Positions 17,351-25,909 of a DNA stretch of 63,559 nt are shown here, one piece after another. How positions within the stretch are numbered: the stretch's first letter is position 1; every line of letters starts with the position of its first letter. A program made the position numbers and the translations under genes. Origin of the DNA: CAZEQJ01 sp964514385 (GTDB taxonomy: Bacteria; Bacteroidota; Bacteroidia; Cytophagales; Cyclobacteriaceae); the NCBI GenBank assembly GCA_964514385.1, contig CAZEQJ010000017.1, positions 1 through 63,559 of the forward strand, given 5' to 3'. The notes under the pieces are model-generated. The model ran no database searches, had not been told where the DNA came from, and worked only from the letters and a program-made list of their open reading frames with translations.

Positions 17351-18010
17351 ATGTCTCTTATCGGAAGAAAATATATTATTGGGGCGAGTAGGCTATTTTT
17401 ATATATTTTTCTGGTAGTCCACTTATCGGCAAATCTGGTTCTGTTGTTGCCGGAAGTCCGGTCAAGACAGCTATATAACGCTTATGCATCATTTCTAGCT
17501 ACCAACCCCATGATAAAATTTATTGCCTATCTGTTGTATGCGTCTATTTTGGCGCATCTGGTGTTTAGTACCATTACCGTTTTTCGTAATAAGCAGCTAA
17601 GGACTCCGCGCTATGCAATAAACAGGTCATCTGAAAACAGCACCTGGCCTTCTCAGCACATGGGGCTTCTTGGTATGTTTATTTTTATATTCATTGTAGT
17701 GCACCTGGCCAATTTTTGGGCTAGAGCCAAATTAGGTTTAGGAGAAGAAGTACCAAAAGATCCATGGGGAAATAAAGATCTCTATCTTCTGGCCGACCAT
17801 CTCTTTAGTAATATCTACTATGTTGTGTTTTATGCATTGCTTATGATTCCACTGGGGTTTCATCTGTTTCATGGTTTCACAAGTGCCTTTCGGTCACTTG
17901 GTTTTTATCATCGTCGTGGATTACGCGTGATTGAAAAGGTATCTGTTGCTTTTACAGCAATCATTACCATAGGTTTCTTCATTATACCAATTGTCATGTA
18001 TCTAAAATAA
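17351..18010 (+). CDS. sdhC: Succinate dehydrogenase cytochrome b subunit (B-type, dihaem)
   Basis: A five-helix membrane subunit of complex II of the Bacillus/Wolinella type. Conserved histidines at H24, H69, H119 and H171 match the spacing of the four haem ligands of dihaem quinol:fumarate reductase cytochrome b, so I predict two haems b and menaquinone as the partner. Length (219) is normal. It is the first gene of sdhCAB and ends 3 bases before sdhA. The order cytochrome-flavoprotein-iron-sulfur is standard for Bacteroidota. Confidence 0.95.
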   Translation: MSLIGRKYIIGASRLFLYIFLVVHLSANLVLLLPEVRSRQLYNAYASFLATNPMIKFIAYLLYASILAHLVFSTITVFRNKQLRTPRYAINRSSENSTWPSQHMGLLGMFIFIFIVVHLANFWARAKLGLGEEVPKDPWGNKDLYLLADHLFSNIYYVVFYALLMIPLGFHLFHGFTSAFRSLGFYHRRGLRVIEKVSVAFTAIITIGFFIIPIVMYLK

Positions 18011-18013
18011 ACA

Positions 18014-19924
18014 ATGATCTTAGAGAATAAAATACCTGCAGGAAGGCTTGAAGAAAAATGGCGAAATTATCAGACCACATCTCAGTTGATCAATCCTGCG
18101 AATAAGAAAAAACTTAGAGTGATCGTAGTAGGGTCTGGTGTTGCAGGAGCGGGTGCAGCAGCAACACTGGCGGAACTGGGTTATAATGTGATGTGTTTCT
18201 GCTATCAGGACAGTGCACGACGAGCGCATTCGGTAGCTGCACAGGGAGGTATAAATGCTGCCAAAAATTATCAGCATGATGGTGATAGTGTCTGGCGTAT
18301 GTTTTACGACACCCTTAAAGGTGGTGATTTCCGTTCACGTGAGGCTAATGTATATCGGTTAGCTGAACTTTCTGCTCCGCTAATAGATCATTTTGTGCAG
18401 CAGGGCGTTCCATTTGCACGCGAATATGGCGGAGTACTTGTCAACCGTAGTTTTGGAGGGGTACAGGTGCAGCGTACTTTTTATGCCCGTGGTCAAACCG
18501 GCCAGCAGCTCTTACTGGCAGCCTATGCCCAATTAAATAAAATGATCAGTCAGGGAAAAGTCACAATGTATACCCGGCATGAAATGATGGACCTGGTGTT
18601 GGTTGAGGGAAGGGCAAAAGGAATAATTGCAAGGGAGCTGCATTCGGGTACCCTTAGGTCATTTGCAGCAGATGCGGTAGTGTTGGCAACAGGATTCTAT
18701 TCACGGGTTTACCGACTTTCTACTCTTGCTATTGGGTGTAATGGAAGTGCGATATGGAAAGCCCATAAAAGAGGGGCTTTTTTTGCAGCACCCAGCTTTA
18801 CTCAGATTCACCCTACGGCACTTCCGCAATCGAGCGACTCTCAGTCAAAGCTTACCCTTATGTCAGAATCCCTTCGAAATGATGGTCGAATATGGGTGCC
18901 GCTTAAAAAGGGAGACGAGCGATCGCCTGCTGACATACCAGAAGATGAACGCGACTATTACCTTGAACGACGCTATCCATCATTTGGCAATCTGGCTCCG
19001 CGAGATATTGCTTCCCGCGCGGCAAAGGAGCGCATCGATGCCGGATATGGGGTAGGCAGATTGAAGAATGCGGTTTATCTTGATTTTAAGCATGCAATTG
19101 AAAAGTTCGGGCATAATACCATTGAAGATAGGTATGGTAATCTGTTCAGGATGTATGAAAAAATCACGGGTATTAATGCCTACAATGCGCCGATGGAAAT
19201 ATCGCCCGCTGCTCATTTTTCGATGGGAGGCCTTTGGGTAGATTATGAGCTTATGACGACCATTCCGGGACTTTATGCTATAGGAGAATGTAATTTCGCT
19301 GACCACGGCGCAAACCGACTTGGGGCCAACTCGCTGCTGCAAGCCTCCGTTGACGGCTATTTTATTTTACCGAATACTATTAACAATTATCTCAGCCAGA
19401 GCCTGAACGAAAATCAGATATCAGAAGACCACCCCGAATTTGAAAAAGTCAAAAATGAAGTGAGTGACCATATCGACAGACTTATGAATGTTGATGGAGA
19501 CCAGACGGTAGATCATTTTCACAGGGAACTTGGAAAAATCATGTGGAATGAATGTGCCATGACCAGAAATAGTACCGGGCTAAAAAGCGCACTGGAAAAA
19601 CTGGACACACTCCAAAATGAGTTCTGGGAAAATGTAAGAGTTACTGGCAGTAAAAATGACCTTAATGGTGAATTGGAAAAAGCATACCGGCTTGCTGACT
19701 TCATTGAGTTAGGTCAGCTCATGTGTCAAGACGCACTGGATAGGGAAGAGTCATGTGGCGCCCATTTCCGCGAAGAGTATCAGACTGAGGAAGGAGAGGC
19801 CCTGCGTAAGGACCATAAGTATGCCTATGTATCTGCATATGCTTACAATGATGGAAATTTCCAGCTTCATAAAGAGCCTTTAGTATTTGAGAATGTAAAA
19901 CCCGAAGTAAGAAGTTATAAATAA
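18014..19924 (+). CDS. sdhA: Succinate dehydrogenase/fumarate reductase flavoprotein subunit
   Basis: The catalytic subunit, oxidising succinate to fumarate in the citric acid cycle. The N-terminal FAD fold shows VVGSGVAGAGAAATLAELG (G40-x-G42-x2-G45), and H72 in RRAHSVAAQGG is the residue that carries covalent FAD. Substrate-site motifs HFSMGGLWVD and GANRLGANSLLQ are intact. The 636-residue length fits the B-type enzyme. Its TAA shares one base with the sdhB ATG, implying coupled translation. Confidence 0.97.
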   Translation: MILENKIPAGRLEEKWRNYQTTSQLINPANKKKLRVIVVGSGVAGAGAAATLAELGYNVMCFCYQDSARRAHSVAAQGGINAAKNYQHDGDSVWRMFYDTLKGGDFRSREANVYRLAELSAPLIDHFVQQGVPFAREYGGVLVNRSFGGVQVQRTFYARGQTGQQLLLAAYAQLNKMISQGKVTMYTRHEMMDLVLVEGRAKGIIARELHSGTLRSFAADAVVLATGFYSRVYRLSTLAIGCNGSAIWKAHKRGAFFAAPSFTQIHPTALPQSSDSQSKLTLMSESLRNDGRIWVPLKKGDERSPADIPEDERDYYLERRYPSFGNLAPRDIASRAAKERIDAGYGVGRLKNAVYLDFKHAIEKFGHNTIEDRYGNLFRMYEKITGINAYNAPMEISPAAHFSMGGLWVDYELMTTIPGLYAIGECNFADHGANRLGANSLLQASVDGYFILPNTINNYLSQSLNENQISEDHPEFEKVKNEVSDHIDRLMNVDGDQTVDHFHRELGKIMWNECAMTRNSTGLKSALEKLDTLQNEFWENVRVTGSKNDLNGELEKAYRLADFIELGQLMCQDALDREESCGAHFREEYQTEEGEALRKDHKYAYVSAYAYNDGNFQLHKEPLVFENVKPEVRSYK

Positions 19925-20667
19925 TGAATGTCACGTTTAAAATTTGGAGACAGAAGGATAAACAATCGAAAGGGCGCTTTCAAGAATATCCGGTTGAAGG
20001 CCTTACACATGATATGTCCTTTTTGGAAGCACTTGATTACCTTAACGAGACACTGGTAAAAAATGGGGAGGAGGCAGTGGCTTTTGAATATGATTGCAGA
20101 GAAGGTATTTGTGGTCAGTGTGGCGTATTTATCAACGGACGTGCCCATGGACCAATAAAAAATATGACTACCTGCCAGCTGCATATGCGTAGCTTTGATA
20201 ATGGTGATACGATCACTGTAGAACCATGGCGTGCAAATGCTTTTCCAATAATTAAGGACCTCGTAGTGGATCGCTCTGCATTTGATCGAATAATGACAAA
20301 GGGAGCCTATATTTCTGCCAAAACAGGTACCGCACCCGAAGCCAATGCAATACTTATAAATAAAGAGACAGCAGATAAAGCCATGGATGCTGCATCCTGC
20401 ATTGGGTGTGGAGCATGTGTTGCTACTTGTAAAAATTCCTCCGCTTCTCTTTTTACTGCCGCAAAGATAAATCATCTTAATAGCCTGCCTCAAGGTAAAC
20501 CTGAACAACATAAACGGGTTATTGCCATGGTAAAGCAGATGCAGGAAGAAGGGTTTGGCAGCTGTACTTTCACAGGTGCCTGTGAGGTAGAATGTCCGGA
20601 AAATATATCGATTGTGAATATTGCAGAAATGCATAACCGATACCTGAAAGCAAAGTTGTTTGGCTAA
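19924..20667 (+). CDS. sdhB: Succinate dehydrogenase iron-sulfur subunit
   Basis: This subunit passes electrons from FAD to the quinone site. Eleven cysteines lie in three clusters: C58, C63, C66 and C84 for [2Fe-2S]; C159, C162, C165 and C169 for [4Fe-4S]; C214, C220 and C224 for [3Fe-4S]. These are the numbers expected of a working enzyme. It overlaps sdhA by one base and ends the operon. Confidence 0.97.
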   Translation: MNVTFKIWRQKDKQSKGRFQEYPVEGLTHDMSFLEALDYLNETLVKNGEEAVAFEYDCREGICGQCGVFINGRAHGPIKNMTTCQLHMRSFDNGDTITVEPWRANAFPIIKDLVVDRSAFDRIMTKGAYISAKTGTAPEANAILINKETADKAMDAASCIGCGACVATCKNSSASLFTAAKINHLNSLPQGKPEQHKRVIAMVKQMQEEGFGSCTFTGACEVECPENISIVNIAEMHNRYLKAKLFG

Positions 20668-20671
20668 GGGA

Positions 20672-20727
20672 TAAAAAAACCAGGCCACCTCTCAAAACTC
20701 CATCCGGATTATTAAAAGGTAGCCTGG
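20672..20727 (-). terminator. Terminator between sdhB and a small minus-strand gene
   Basis: An 11-bp stem with one mismatch (20680-20690 against 20717-20727) is flanked on the left by seven A residues, which give a T run on the minus strand. It therefore best serves the 61-residue minus-strand gene, but may also close the sdh transcript. Confidence 0.65.
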
Positions 20728-20762
20728 ATTTATCAAAGGCAACTGCGATAAAAAGTTAAAAT

Positions 20763-20948
20763 TTATACCAGCTCCTCCATATTTCTTAGCTGAATGGTCA
20801 GTCGGGTAAGCTCTTTCTCCACGTCTTTTAGCTTATTAAGGGCATATGCATCCTGATGGTTGCTGATGAGAGCTTTGAGGTCTTCCAGTGCATTCAGGCA
20901 TTGAGTCTGGTGGAATACCACATTTTCAATTTTTTCTTTAGTATCCAT
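20763..20948 (-). CDS. Hypothetical small coiled-coil protein
   Basis: A 61-residue, highly charged helical protein (KDVEKELTRLTIQLRNMEEL), probably a coiled-coil dimer. ATG start, own terminator downstream, and a long upstream region support a real gene. It has no recognisable family and no informative partner. Confidence 0.6.
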   Translation of the reverse strand: MDTKEKIENVVFHQTQCLNALEDLKALISNHQDAYALNKLKDVEKELTRLTIQLRNMEELV

Positions 20949-21165
20949 GAGATTTACTGTTTTTAGATTTCGGAATCAAACTAGGGGATAGAATGGGGTT
21001 ATGGTAAGGTTTTCGATAGCAAACTTCATGATAAATGTCAATTTATATGATATCAGCATCGCTATTAGTCGCTTACATGAACGGAAATTTCCATCCTACC
21101 ATTATGCTGATCAAATGGTACGGTGGTGAATAAAACATTTCAACTGAAAATCACGTTTTCGCTAA

Positions 21166-21438
21166 GTGAAAAATTCACTGGTGTTTATATCGATGTTATT
21201 TGTGCTGTCCTTGGTTTATACACACCGTATTAATGATCAGGGGATAAGGGCGGATGATACATTGCCACAGACAAGTGAGTACATGGATATTTCTGGAGAG
21301 GATAAAGATCAGATAACAAGAATCATTATTAAAAATACCACAGCAAACTACTTTATTTATCCAGTGCCTGAATTTAAAGTTCGTGAAATAAAATACCCAT
21401 ATCTATATATTCCATTTATTGACAACCCGCCTGAATAA
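21166..21438 (+). CDS. Hypothetical exported protein
   Basis: A 90-residue product with GTG start and a signal-like N-terminus (VKNSLVFISMLFVLSLVYT). The rest is polar with a Tyr/Pro-rich end (YPYLYIPFIDNPPE). I do not recognise the family. It lies about 95 bases before the terC-like gene on the same strand and may share its transcript. GTG start and small size keep confidence moderate. Confidence 0.5.
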   Translation: MKNSLVFISMLFVLSLVYTHRINDQGIRADDTLPQTSEYMDISGEDKDQITRIIIKNTTANYFIYPVPEFKVREIKYPYLYIPFIDNPPE

Positions 21439-21532
21439 CTTTTCAGACACCAGGACATAATAGCCACAATACTTACCGATTATATGTTTGACTTTTTAAA
21501 AGTTAAACCAACTCCATTATACAATCAAAACT

Positions 21533-22459
21533 ATGACCGAATCTATATTTCTATGGGGAGGTTTCAGCCTCCTCATCTTATTGTTGCTCATGTTAGACCT
21601 GAGTGTGTTTCACCGAAAATCACATGAGGTGAAGATAAAGGAGGCATTGATCTGGACAGCTATCTGGATCACACTTGCCCTTATCTTCAATGCATTTGTT
21701 TACAGCTACTTTGGAAAGGCAAAGGCACTTGAATTCTTCACCGCCTATGTTATTGAAAAGTCGTTGAGTGTTGATAATATTTTTGTCATGATCATGATCT
21801 TTAGCTATTTCCAGGTACCTGGCAAATACCAGCATAAAGTCCTGTTCTGGGGTGTTTTAGGAGCATTAGTAATGCGACTGATCTTCATATACGCCGGAAT
21901 TGAACTGATAGAAAAATTTCACTGGCTGATCTATATTTTTGGAGCATTTCTGGCCTATACTGGTATACGTATGCTCATTGGGCAGGATAAACCGATAGAG
22001 CCAGCTAAAAATCCACTGGTAAGGATAGTGAAGCGTTTTCTGCCTGTAACAGACCATTTTGTCGGTGACAGGTTTTTTGTACGCCGAAAATTAAAGCTTT
22101 GGGCTACACCGCTTTTTATCGTCGTGGTACTTATTGAAGCTACCGACCTGATCTTTGCAGTAGACTCTGTACCGGCCATTATTGCTATTTCCAGTGACCA
22201 ATTTATAGTTTATACCTCCAATGTATTTGCGATTTTAGGATTGCGTTCTCTTTACTTTGCTTTAGCAGGCGTGGAACAATACTTTAAATATCTGAAGTAT
22301 GGACTTTCTGCTATACTGGTATTTGTTGGTGTAAAAATGACTATTGTTGATTTTTACAAAATCCCGGTGGAAATATCGCTCGGGGTTATCGTATCATTAC
22401 TTATTATGTCTATGGCAGCATCTCTGATATCTCAGAAGCAAAAAGTAGCGAAAGCATGA
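21533..22459 (+). CDS. TerC/Alx family membrane transporter
   Basis: A polytopic protein with about nine helices. The two acidic family motifs are clear: EKSLSVDN (residues 75-82) and EATDLIFAVDSVPA (202-215), whose Glu and Asp residues are thought to bind metal inside the membrane. Alx-type members export Mn2+ or respond to alkaline pH; others affect tellurite resistance or load metal into exported proteins. Length (308) fits Alx. I looked for a yybP-ykoY manganese riboswitch upstream and did not see one. A strong terminator follows. Confidence 0.9.
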   Translation: MTESIFLWGGFSLLILLLLMLDLSVFHRKSHEVKIKEALIWTAIWITLALIFNAFVYSYFGKAKALEFFTAYVIEKSLSVDNIFVMIMIFSYFQVPGKYQHKVLFWGVLGALVMRLIFIYAGIELIEKFHWLIYIFGAFLAYTGIRMLIGQDKPIEPAKNPLVRIVKRFLPVTDHFVGDRFFVRRKLKLWATPLFIVVVLIEATDLIFAVDSVPAIIAISSDQFIVYTSNVFAILGLRSLYFALAGVEQYFKYLKYGLSAILVFVGVKMTIVDFYKIPVEISLGVIVSLLIMSMAASLISQKQKVAKA

Positions 22460-22506
22460 AAATGCTTTCAACATAAGGACATTTAAGTAAAAAGATGTTT
22501 AGTGGC

Positions 22507-22557
22507 ACCCGGGCTTATTTCAGCAGCATTCATTTCAGGCTGCAGATAAGCCCGGGT
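22507..22557. terminator. Bidirectional terminator between terC-like and dihydroorotase genes
   Basis: A perfect 12-bp stem, ACCCGGGCTTAT (22507-22518) with its complement at 22546-22557, has a further internal CAGCAG/CTGC pairing. It sits midway between two convergent genes. Confidence 0.75.
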
Positions 22558-22584
22558 ATATAAAAAGATCCTTATTTGTTGCAA

Positions 22585-23943
22585 TTATGCTCCGGCCCAG
22601 CTATTCTTTTGTTTTAGAAGGGCCATTCCCCTGCTCGTTTCGTTAAACTTACCATTATCGTAGACCAGATTTCCGTTGACAAAGGTATGGGTAACACGGG
22701 TCTGAAACTTAGTACCTTCCAATGGTGACCATCCGCATTTGTAGTAAATATTGTCACGGGTGATTTGCCAGGGATTGTTCATATCCACAAGTATAAGATC
22801 GGCGGCATAGCCTTCCCTGATGAATCCTCTTTTTGCGATTTGGTAGAGTGAAGCCGGATTATGGCACATTTTCTCTACTATTTTTTCGATGCTGATTTTA
22901 CCTTGTTTATGGAATTCCATCATGATATTCAATGCATGCTGCACCATTGGAGCTCCCGATATTGCCTCAAAATAACCGCCATTCTTTTCATCACGGGTGT
23001 GCGGGGCGTGGTCAGTTGTGATCAGATCAATGCGATCGTCATTAAGTGCTTCCAATAGTCCGATGCTGTCAGCCTCAGTTTTGATGGCCGGGTTCCATTT
23101 GATGAGTGCACCTAAACGATCATAATCTTTTTCAGAAAACCAAAGGTGCTGAACACATACTTCCGTCGTTATCCGTTTTTCTGTCAACGGGATATCATTA
23201 CGGAAAAGTTTTGCTTCAGCTGCAGTGGTCAGGTGTAGAATATGTAATCTTGTATTATGTTTTTTTGCCAGATCAAGTAAGTCGAGCGTGGCTTTCAGGC
23301 AGGCTTCTTCCGACCGGATGACCGGGTGCAGCCTGAACGGTATTTCATCGCCCAGCTTTTCGCGATAAAGTGCCTCATTTTGTTCAATGATATGTTCTTT
23401 TTCTGAATGCAGGGCGATAATACAATTACATTCCGCAAATAAGCGGTCAAGAATTTTGGTATTATCAGCGAGCAGGTTGCCTTTTCCTGAAAAGTACAAA
23501 CCATCGTCAGATACAGCAAGAAACTGTGCTGTATCCATTTGGAGTACCTCATTCATATTTTCGGCATTCACGCCCATAAAAAAACCGAAATTGGCAAGTG
23601 ATTTTTCTGCTGCAATCCGGTACTTATCCTGCCATATTTCCATTGAGAGCACATTGGGACGGGTATTGGGCATATCAATGAAGGATGTGACACCGCCGGC
23701 AACAGCTGCCCTGCTTTCTGTATAAATGTCCGCCTTATGGGTAAGGCCCGGATCACGAAAATGCACCTGCCCATCTATGATACCAGGCAACAGATATTTA
23801 CCGGATCCATCGATAGTCGTAGTTCCTGCCGGAACCTTTAGATCGCCGATAGACTCAATGACCCCTTCAGATAGTAATACATCACGCTTTTCAATTAAAC
23901 CCTCATTGACCAGGTTTGCATTTTTTATTAAGGTTTGACTCAT
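22585..23943 (-). CDS. pyrC: Dihydroorotase (class I, Bacteroidota type)
   Basis: An amidohydrolase that closes carbamoyl-aspartate to dihydroorotate in pyrimidine synthesis. Metal and substrate motifs: IIDGQVHFRDPG (57-66), the IALHSEKE His, LHILHLTTA, and the catalytic Asp in LITTDHAPHTRDE. In most relatives the first motif is HxH; here the first His is Gln59, with H61 and R63 kept, a substitution I also recall from Bacteroidota enzymes. Length (452) is normal. It follows the cation-transporter gene by 27 bases, so it may be the last gene of that transcript. Confidence 0.9.
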   Translation of the reverse strand: MSQTLIKNANLVNEGLIEKRDVLLSEGVIESIGDLKVPAGTTTIDGSGKYLLPGIIDGQVHFRDPGLTHKADIYTESRAAVAGGVTSFIDMPNTRPNVLSMEIWQDKYRIAAEKSLANFGFFMGVNAENMNEVLQMDTAQFLAVSDDGLYFSGKGNLLADNTKILDRLFAECNCIIALHSEKEHIIEQNEALYREKLGDEIPFRLHPVIRSEEACLKATLDLLDLAKKHNTRLHILHLTTAAEAKLFRNDIPLTEKRITTEVCVQHLWFSEKDYDRLGALIKWNPAIKTEADSIGLLEALNDDRIDLITTDHAPHTRDEKNGGYFEAISGAPMVQHALNIMMEFHKQGKISIEKIVEKMCHNPASLYQIAKRGFIREGYAADLILVDMNNPWQITRDNIYYKCGWSPLEGTKFQTRVTHTFVNGNLVYDNGKFNETSRGMALLKQKNSWAGA

Positions 23944-23970
23944 TTTTTAAAGATTAATACTTCTGTTTAT

Positions 23971-24621
23971 TTAGCAGCAACTATCGCTACAGCCAAGGTT
24001 TTTTGTTTTTGCTTTTTGTAATGCCTCTTTACCTTCACGATAAGCATACCAGGCAATGCCAAGGCTTCCTGCCGCGTCAATATAAGGTATTTTAAAAAGC
24101 TCATAAATAAGGCTTGAAGCCAGTAGAATAAATGAAAGGTAGAAGCAGGTCCTGGTGCATTTTGCATCGGAAATGATGGGATCACTTTTCAGCATATGGC
24201 CTATCTTCAATTTTCGGATATATAAGAAATACATTGTTAGTATTGAAATCGAAGAAATAACGATGCCTGCAATAGTAGTTTCCGGAGTTGCCTGATACAG
24301 AACTGCCAAAGAAGCACCAACTAAAAGCCCTGCAGTTAGAAAGTAGAAAGACCAGCCTGTAATGCGCAGTGCAACAATCTCAAAATGATCGTGGCTATTT
24401 ACGGGATGATTTTTCATTCTCATGATCATGTGCGCAATGCCAGTACCGGAGAGTACTTCCACAAAACTATCAAAACCAAACCCAAACAATGCCAACGTTT
24501 CATCGGATGACCCAAAGTAAGTGGAAATGCCTCCTTCTATAAGGTTGTAAATAATGGTGATAGTCGCAAGCCACCAGGCTAGTGATAACAAATTCCTTTG
24601 TTTTTGATCAATTATCAACAT
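23971..24621 (-). CDS. Cation-diffusion-facilitator-like membrane protein
   Basis: The product has six predicted helices. The first carries WWLATITIIYNLIEGGIS and the second GFGFDSFVEVLSGTGI, the positions where CDF transporters have their metal-site residues. The usual cytoplasmic C-terminal domain is missing; the protein ends instead in a Cys-rich tail (GCSDSCC) that could bind soft metals. ATG 24621 is used since the longer frame opens with TTG. It lies 95-110 bases beyond the RND adaptor gene on the same strand. I infer a role in metal export or sensing. Confidence 0.7.
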   Translation of the reverse strand: MLIIDQKQRNLLSLAWWLATITIIYNLIEGGISTYFGSSDETLALFGFGFDSFVEVLSGTGIAHMIMRMKNHPVNSHDHFEIVALRITGWSFYFLTAGLLVGASLAVLYQATPETTIAGIVISSISILTMYFLYIRKLKIGHMLKSDPIISDAKCTRTCFYLSFILLASSLIYELFKIPYIDAAGSLGIAWYAYREGKEALQKAKTKNLGCSDSCC

Positions 24622-24733
24622 ATTTTCAAAAATAGCCAAAACTAAATAAATGGCAGGCTATCCGGATTCAAGAAAAAAATCTAATAACTAGCGCGGTAAA
24701 TAAATGACTCCGTTATTTACCATGCAATCCGTT

Positions 24734-25909
24734 TTAATGCTCATGCCCTGCATCATCCTTTCTGAGTTCAGCTAACAGGTAATAGGCATTATTCCAGGCC
24801 ACCATCACGTCTTCTGGTAATGGCTCGTGCAGTTTTATTTCAATCCAACTGTCATTTCGGACACCTGCAGTTATTTCCATTGGCATGAACCGCCACAATG
24901 ATTCTCCATTGGCCTCTATTTTGCTTACGACGAAGATGTAATATCTATTGCCATCCATTGCGACAGCTTTTTCAGGTAAGGCAAATACAGGCTGACCATC
25001 CATGATTATCCTGCCACGTACATACATCCCGGGCAGCAGTGATTCATTTTCATTATTCAGCTCAGCATGCACATTTACAGCCTTTGTATTATTATCAAAC
25101 ATTTTGCCCACGGCAAATACAGCAGCCTGATGTATAATATCAGGTTGTGATTCGACAATAAAATCGATCAGCTGACCTTCTTTCAGCCGTGGCACATCAT
25201 TTTCAAAAACCTTGAAATGAGCATGAATATGATCGTTCCGGATGATTTCAAATAATGTTTTACCATTTGGGGCATATTGGCCTGTCCGTACCGTTATTTG
25301 CTGAATGTAACCTGTAATAGGGGACTTCAGGGGTATTTTATCAAAAATTATCCCGTTTTTAACAGCATCGGGATCAATAAAAAGTAGTTTGAGCTGGGCT
25401 TTTATTCCCTCCACCATCCCTTTCATGGAGTGATAATCGGCTTTAGCCCTCTGAAAATCCCTACCGGAACCTACAGACTCATTATAGAGTCGCTCCTGAC
25501 GTTTATATTCCTGTTCAAGGTACTCAAGGTGGTTGACCTGACTGGCATACTCTGTCTGAAGTGCTATGATATCAGGATGGTATAGGTAGGCAAGTACCTG
25601 ACCTTGTTTCACCTTATTACCTTCAATCACTTCTATACTGGCGATATTGGCCCCGATAATGGAGGTGACGGAGGCCTGGCTCTGTGGTGGAAGGGTGAGC
25701 TGACCATTTGTCTCAATATAGCCACTCATGATTCTTACAGGAAGTGTATCTGCCACTATACCCAGTGACTGAAACTGCATGTTCGAAAGATGAATTTCCT
25801 GGTGATGAGCCGGTTTTTCGGAATTTGCTTCTTCGGGCAAGTCATCATTAGCGGGATTACATCCCATGGTTGTCAAAAGTATTAAAAAGAATATATAAAT
25901 ACGTTTCAT
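24734..25909 (-). CDS. RND heavy-metal efflux adaptor (membrane fusion lipoprotein)
   Basis: The periplasmic adaptor that links the RND pump to its channel. A lipoprotein signal (MKRIYIFFLILLTTMGC, Cys17) anchors it. A barrel-sandwich/lipoyl half-motif (ASVTSIIGANIASIEVIEGN) is followed by a helical hairpin (about residues 115-160) and the second half (PLKSPITGYIQQITVRTGQ). The beta-barrel and membrane-proximal domains follow. Length (391) matches CusB/CzcB-type adaptors. Its ATG overlaps the stop of the pump gene by four bases (ATGA), so the two are translationally coupled. Confidence 0.92.
   Translation of the reverse strand: MKRIYIFFLILLTTMGCNPANDDLPEEANSEKPAHHQEIHLSNMQFQSLGIVADTLPVRIMSGYIETNGQLTLPPQSQASVTSIIGANIASIEVIEGNKVKQGQVLAYLYHPDIIALQTEYASQVNHLEYLEQEYKRQERLYNESVGSGRDFQRAKADYHSMKGMVEGIKAQLKLLFIDPDAVKNGIIFDKIPLKSPITGYIQQITVRTGQYAPNGKTLFEIIRNDHIHAHFKVFENDVPRLKEGQLIDFIVESQPDIIHQAAVFAVGKMFDNNTKAVNVHAELNNENESLLPGMYVRGRIIMDGQPVFALPEKAVAMDGNRYYIFVVSKIEANGESLWRFMPMEITAGVRNDSWIEIKLHEPLPEDVMVAWNNAYYLLAELRKDDAGHEH

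Noticed and set aside
19915..20688. 257-codon open frame antisense to sdhB
   Set aside because: It lies wholly opposite a certain gene with complete Cys motifs and has a Cys/His/Tyr-rich composition typical of a reverse-frame shadow.
21440..21532. yybP-ykoY manganese riboswitch before the TerC-like gene
   Set aside because: Looked for its paired GGGGAGUA-type elements and terminator; the 93-base gap is AT-rich with none of them.
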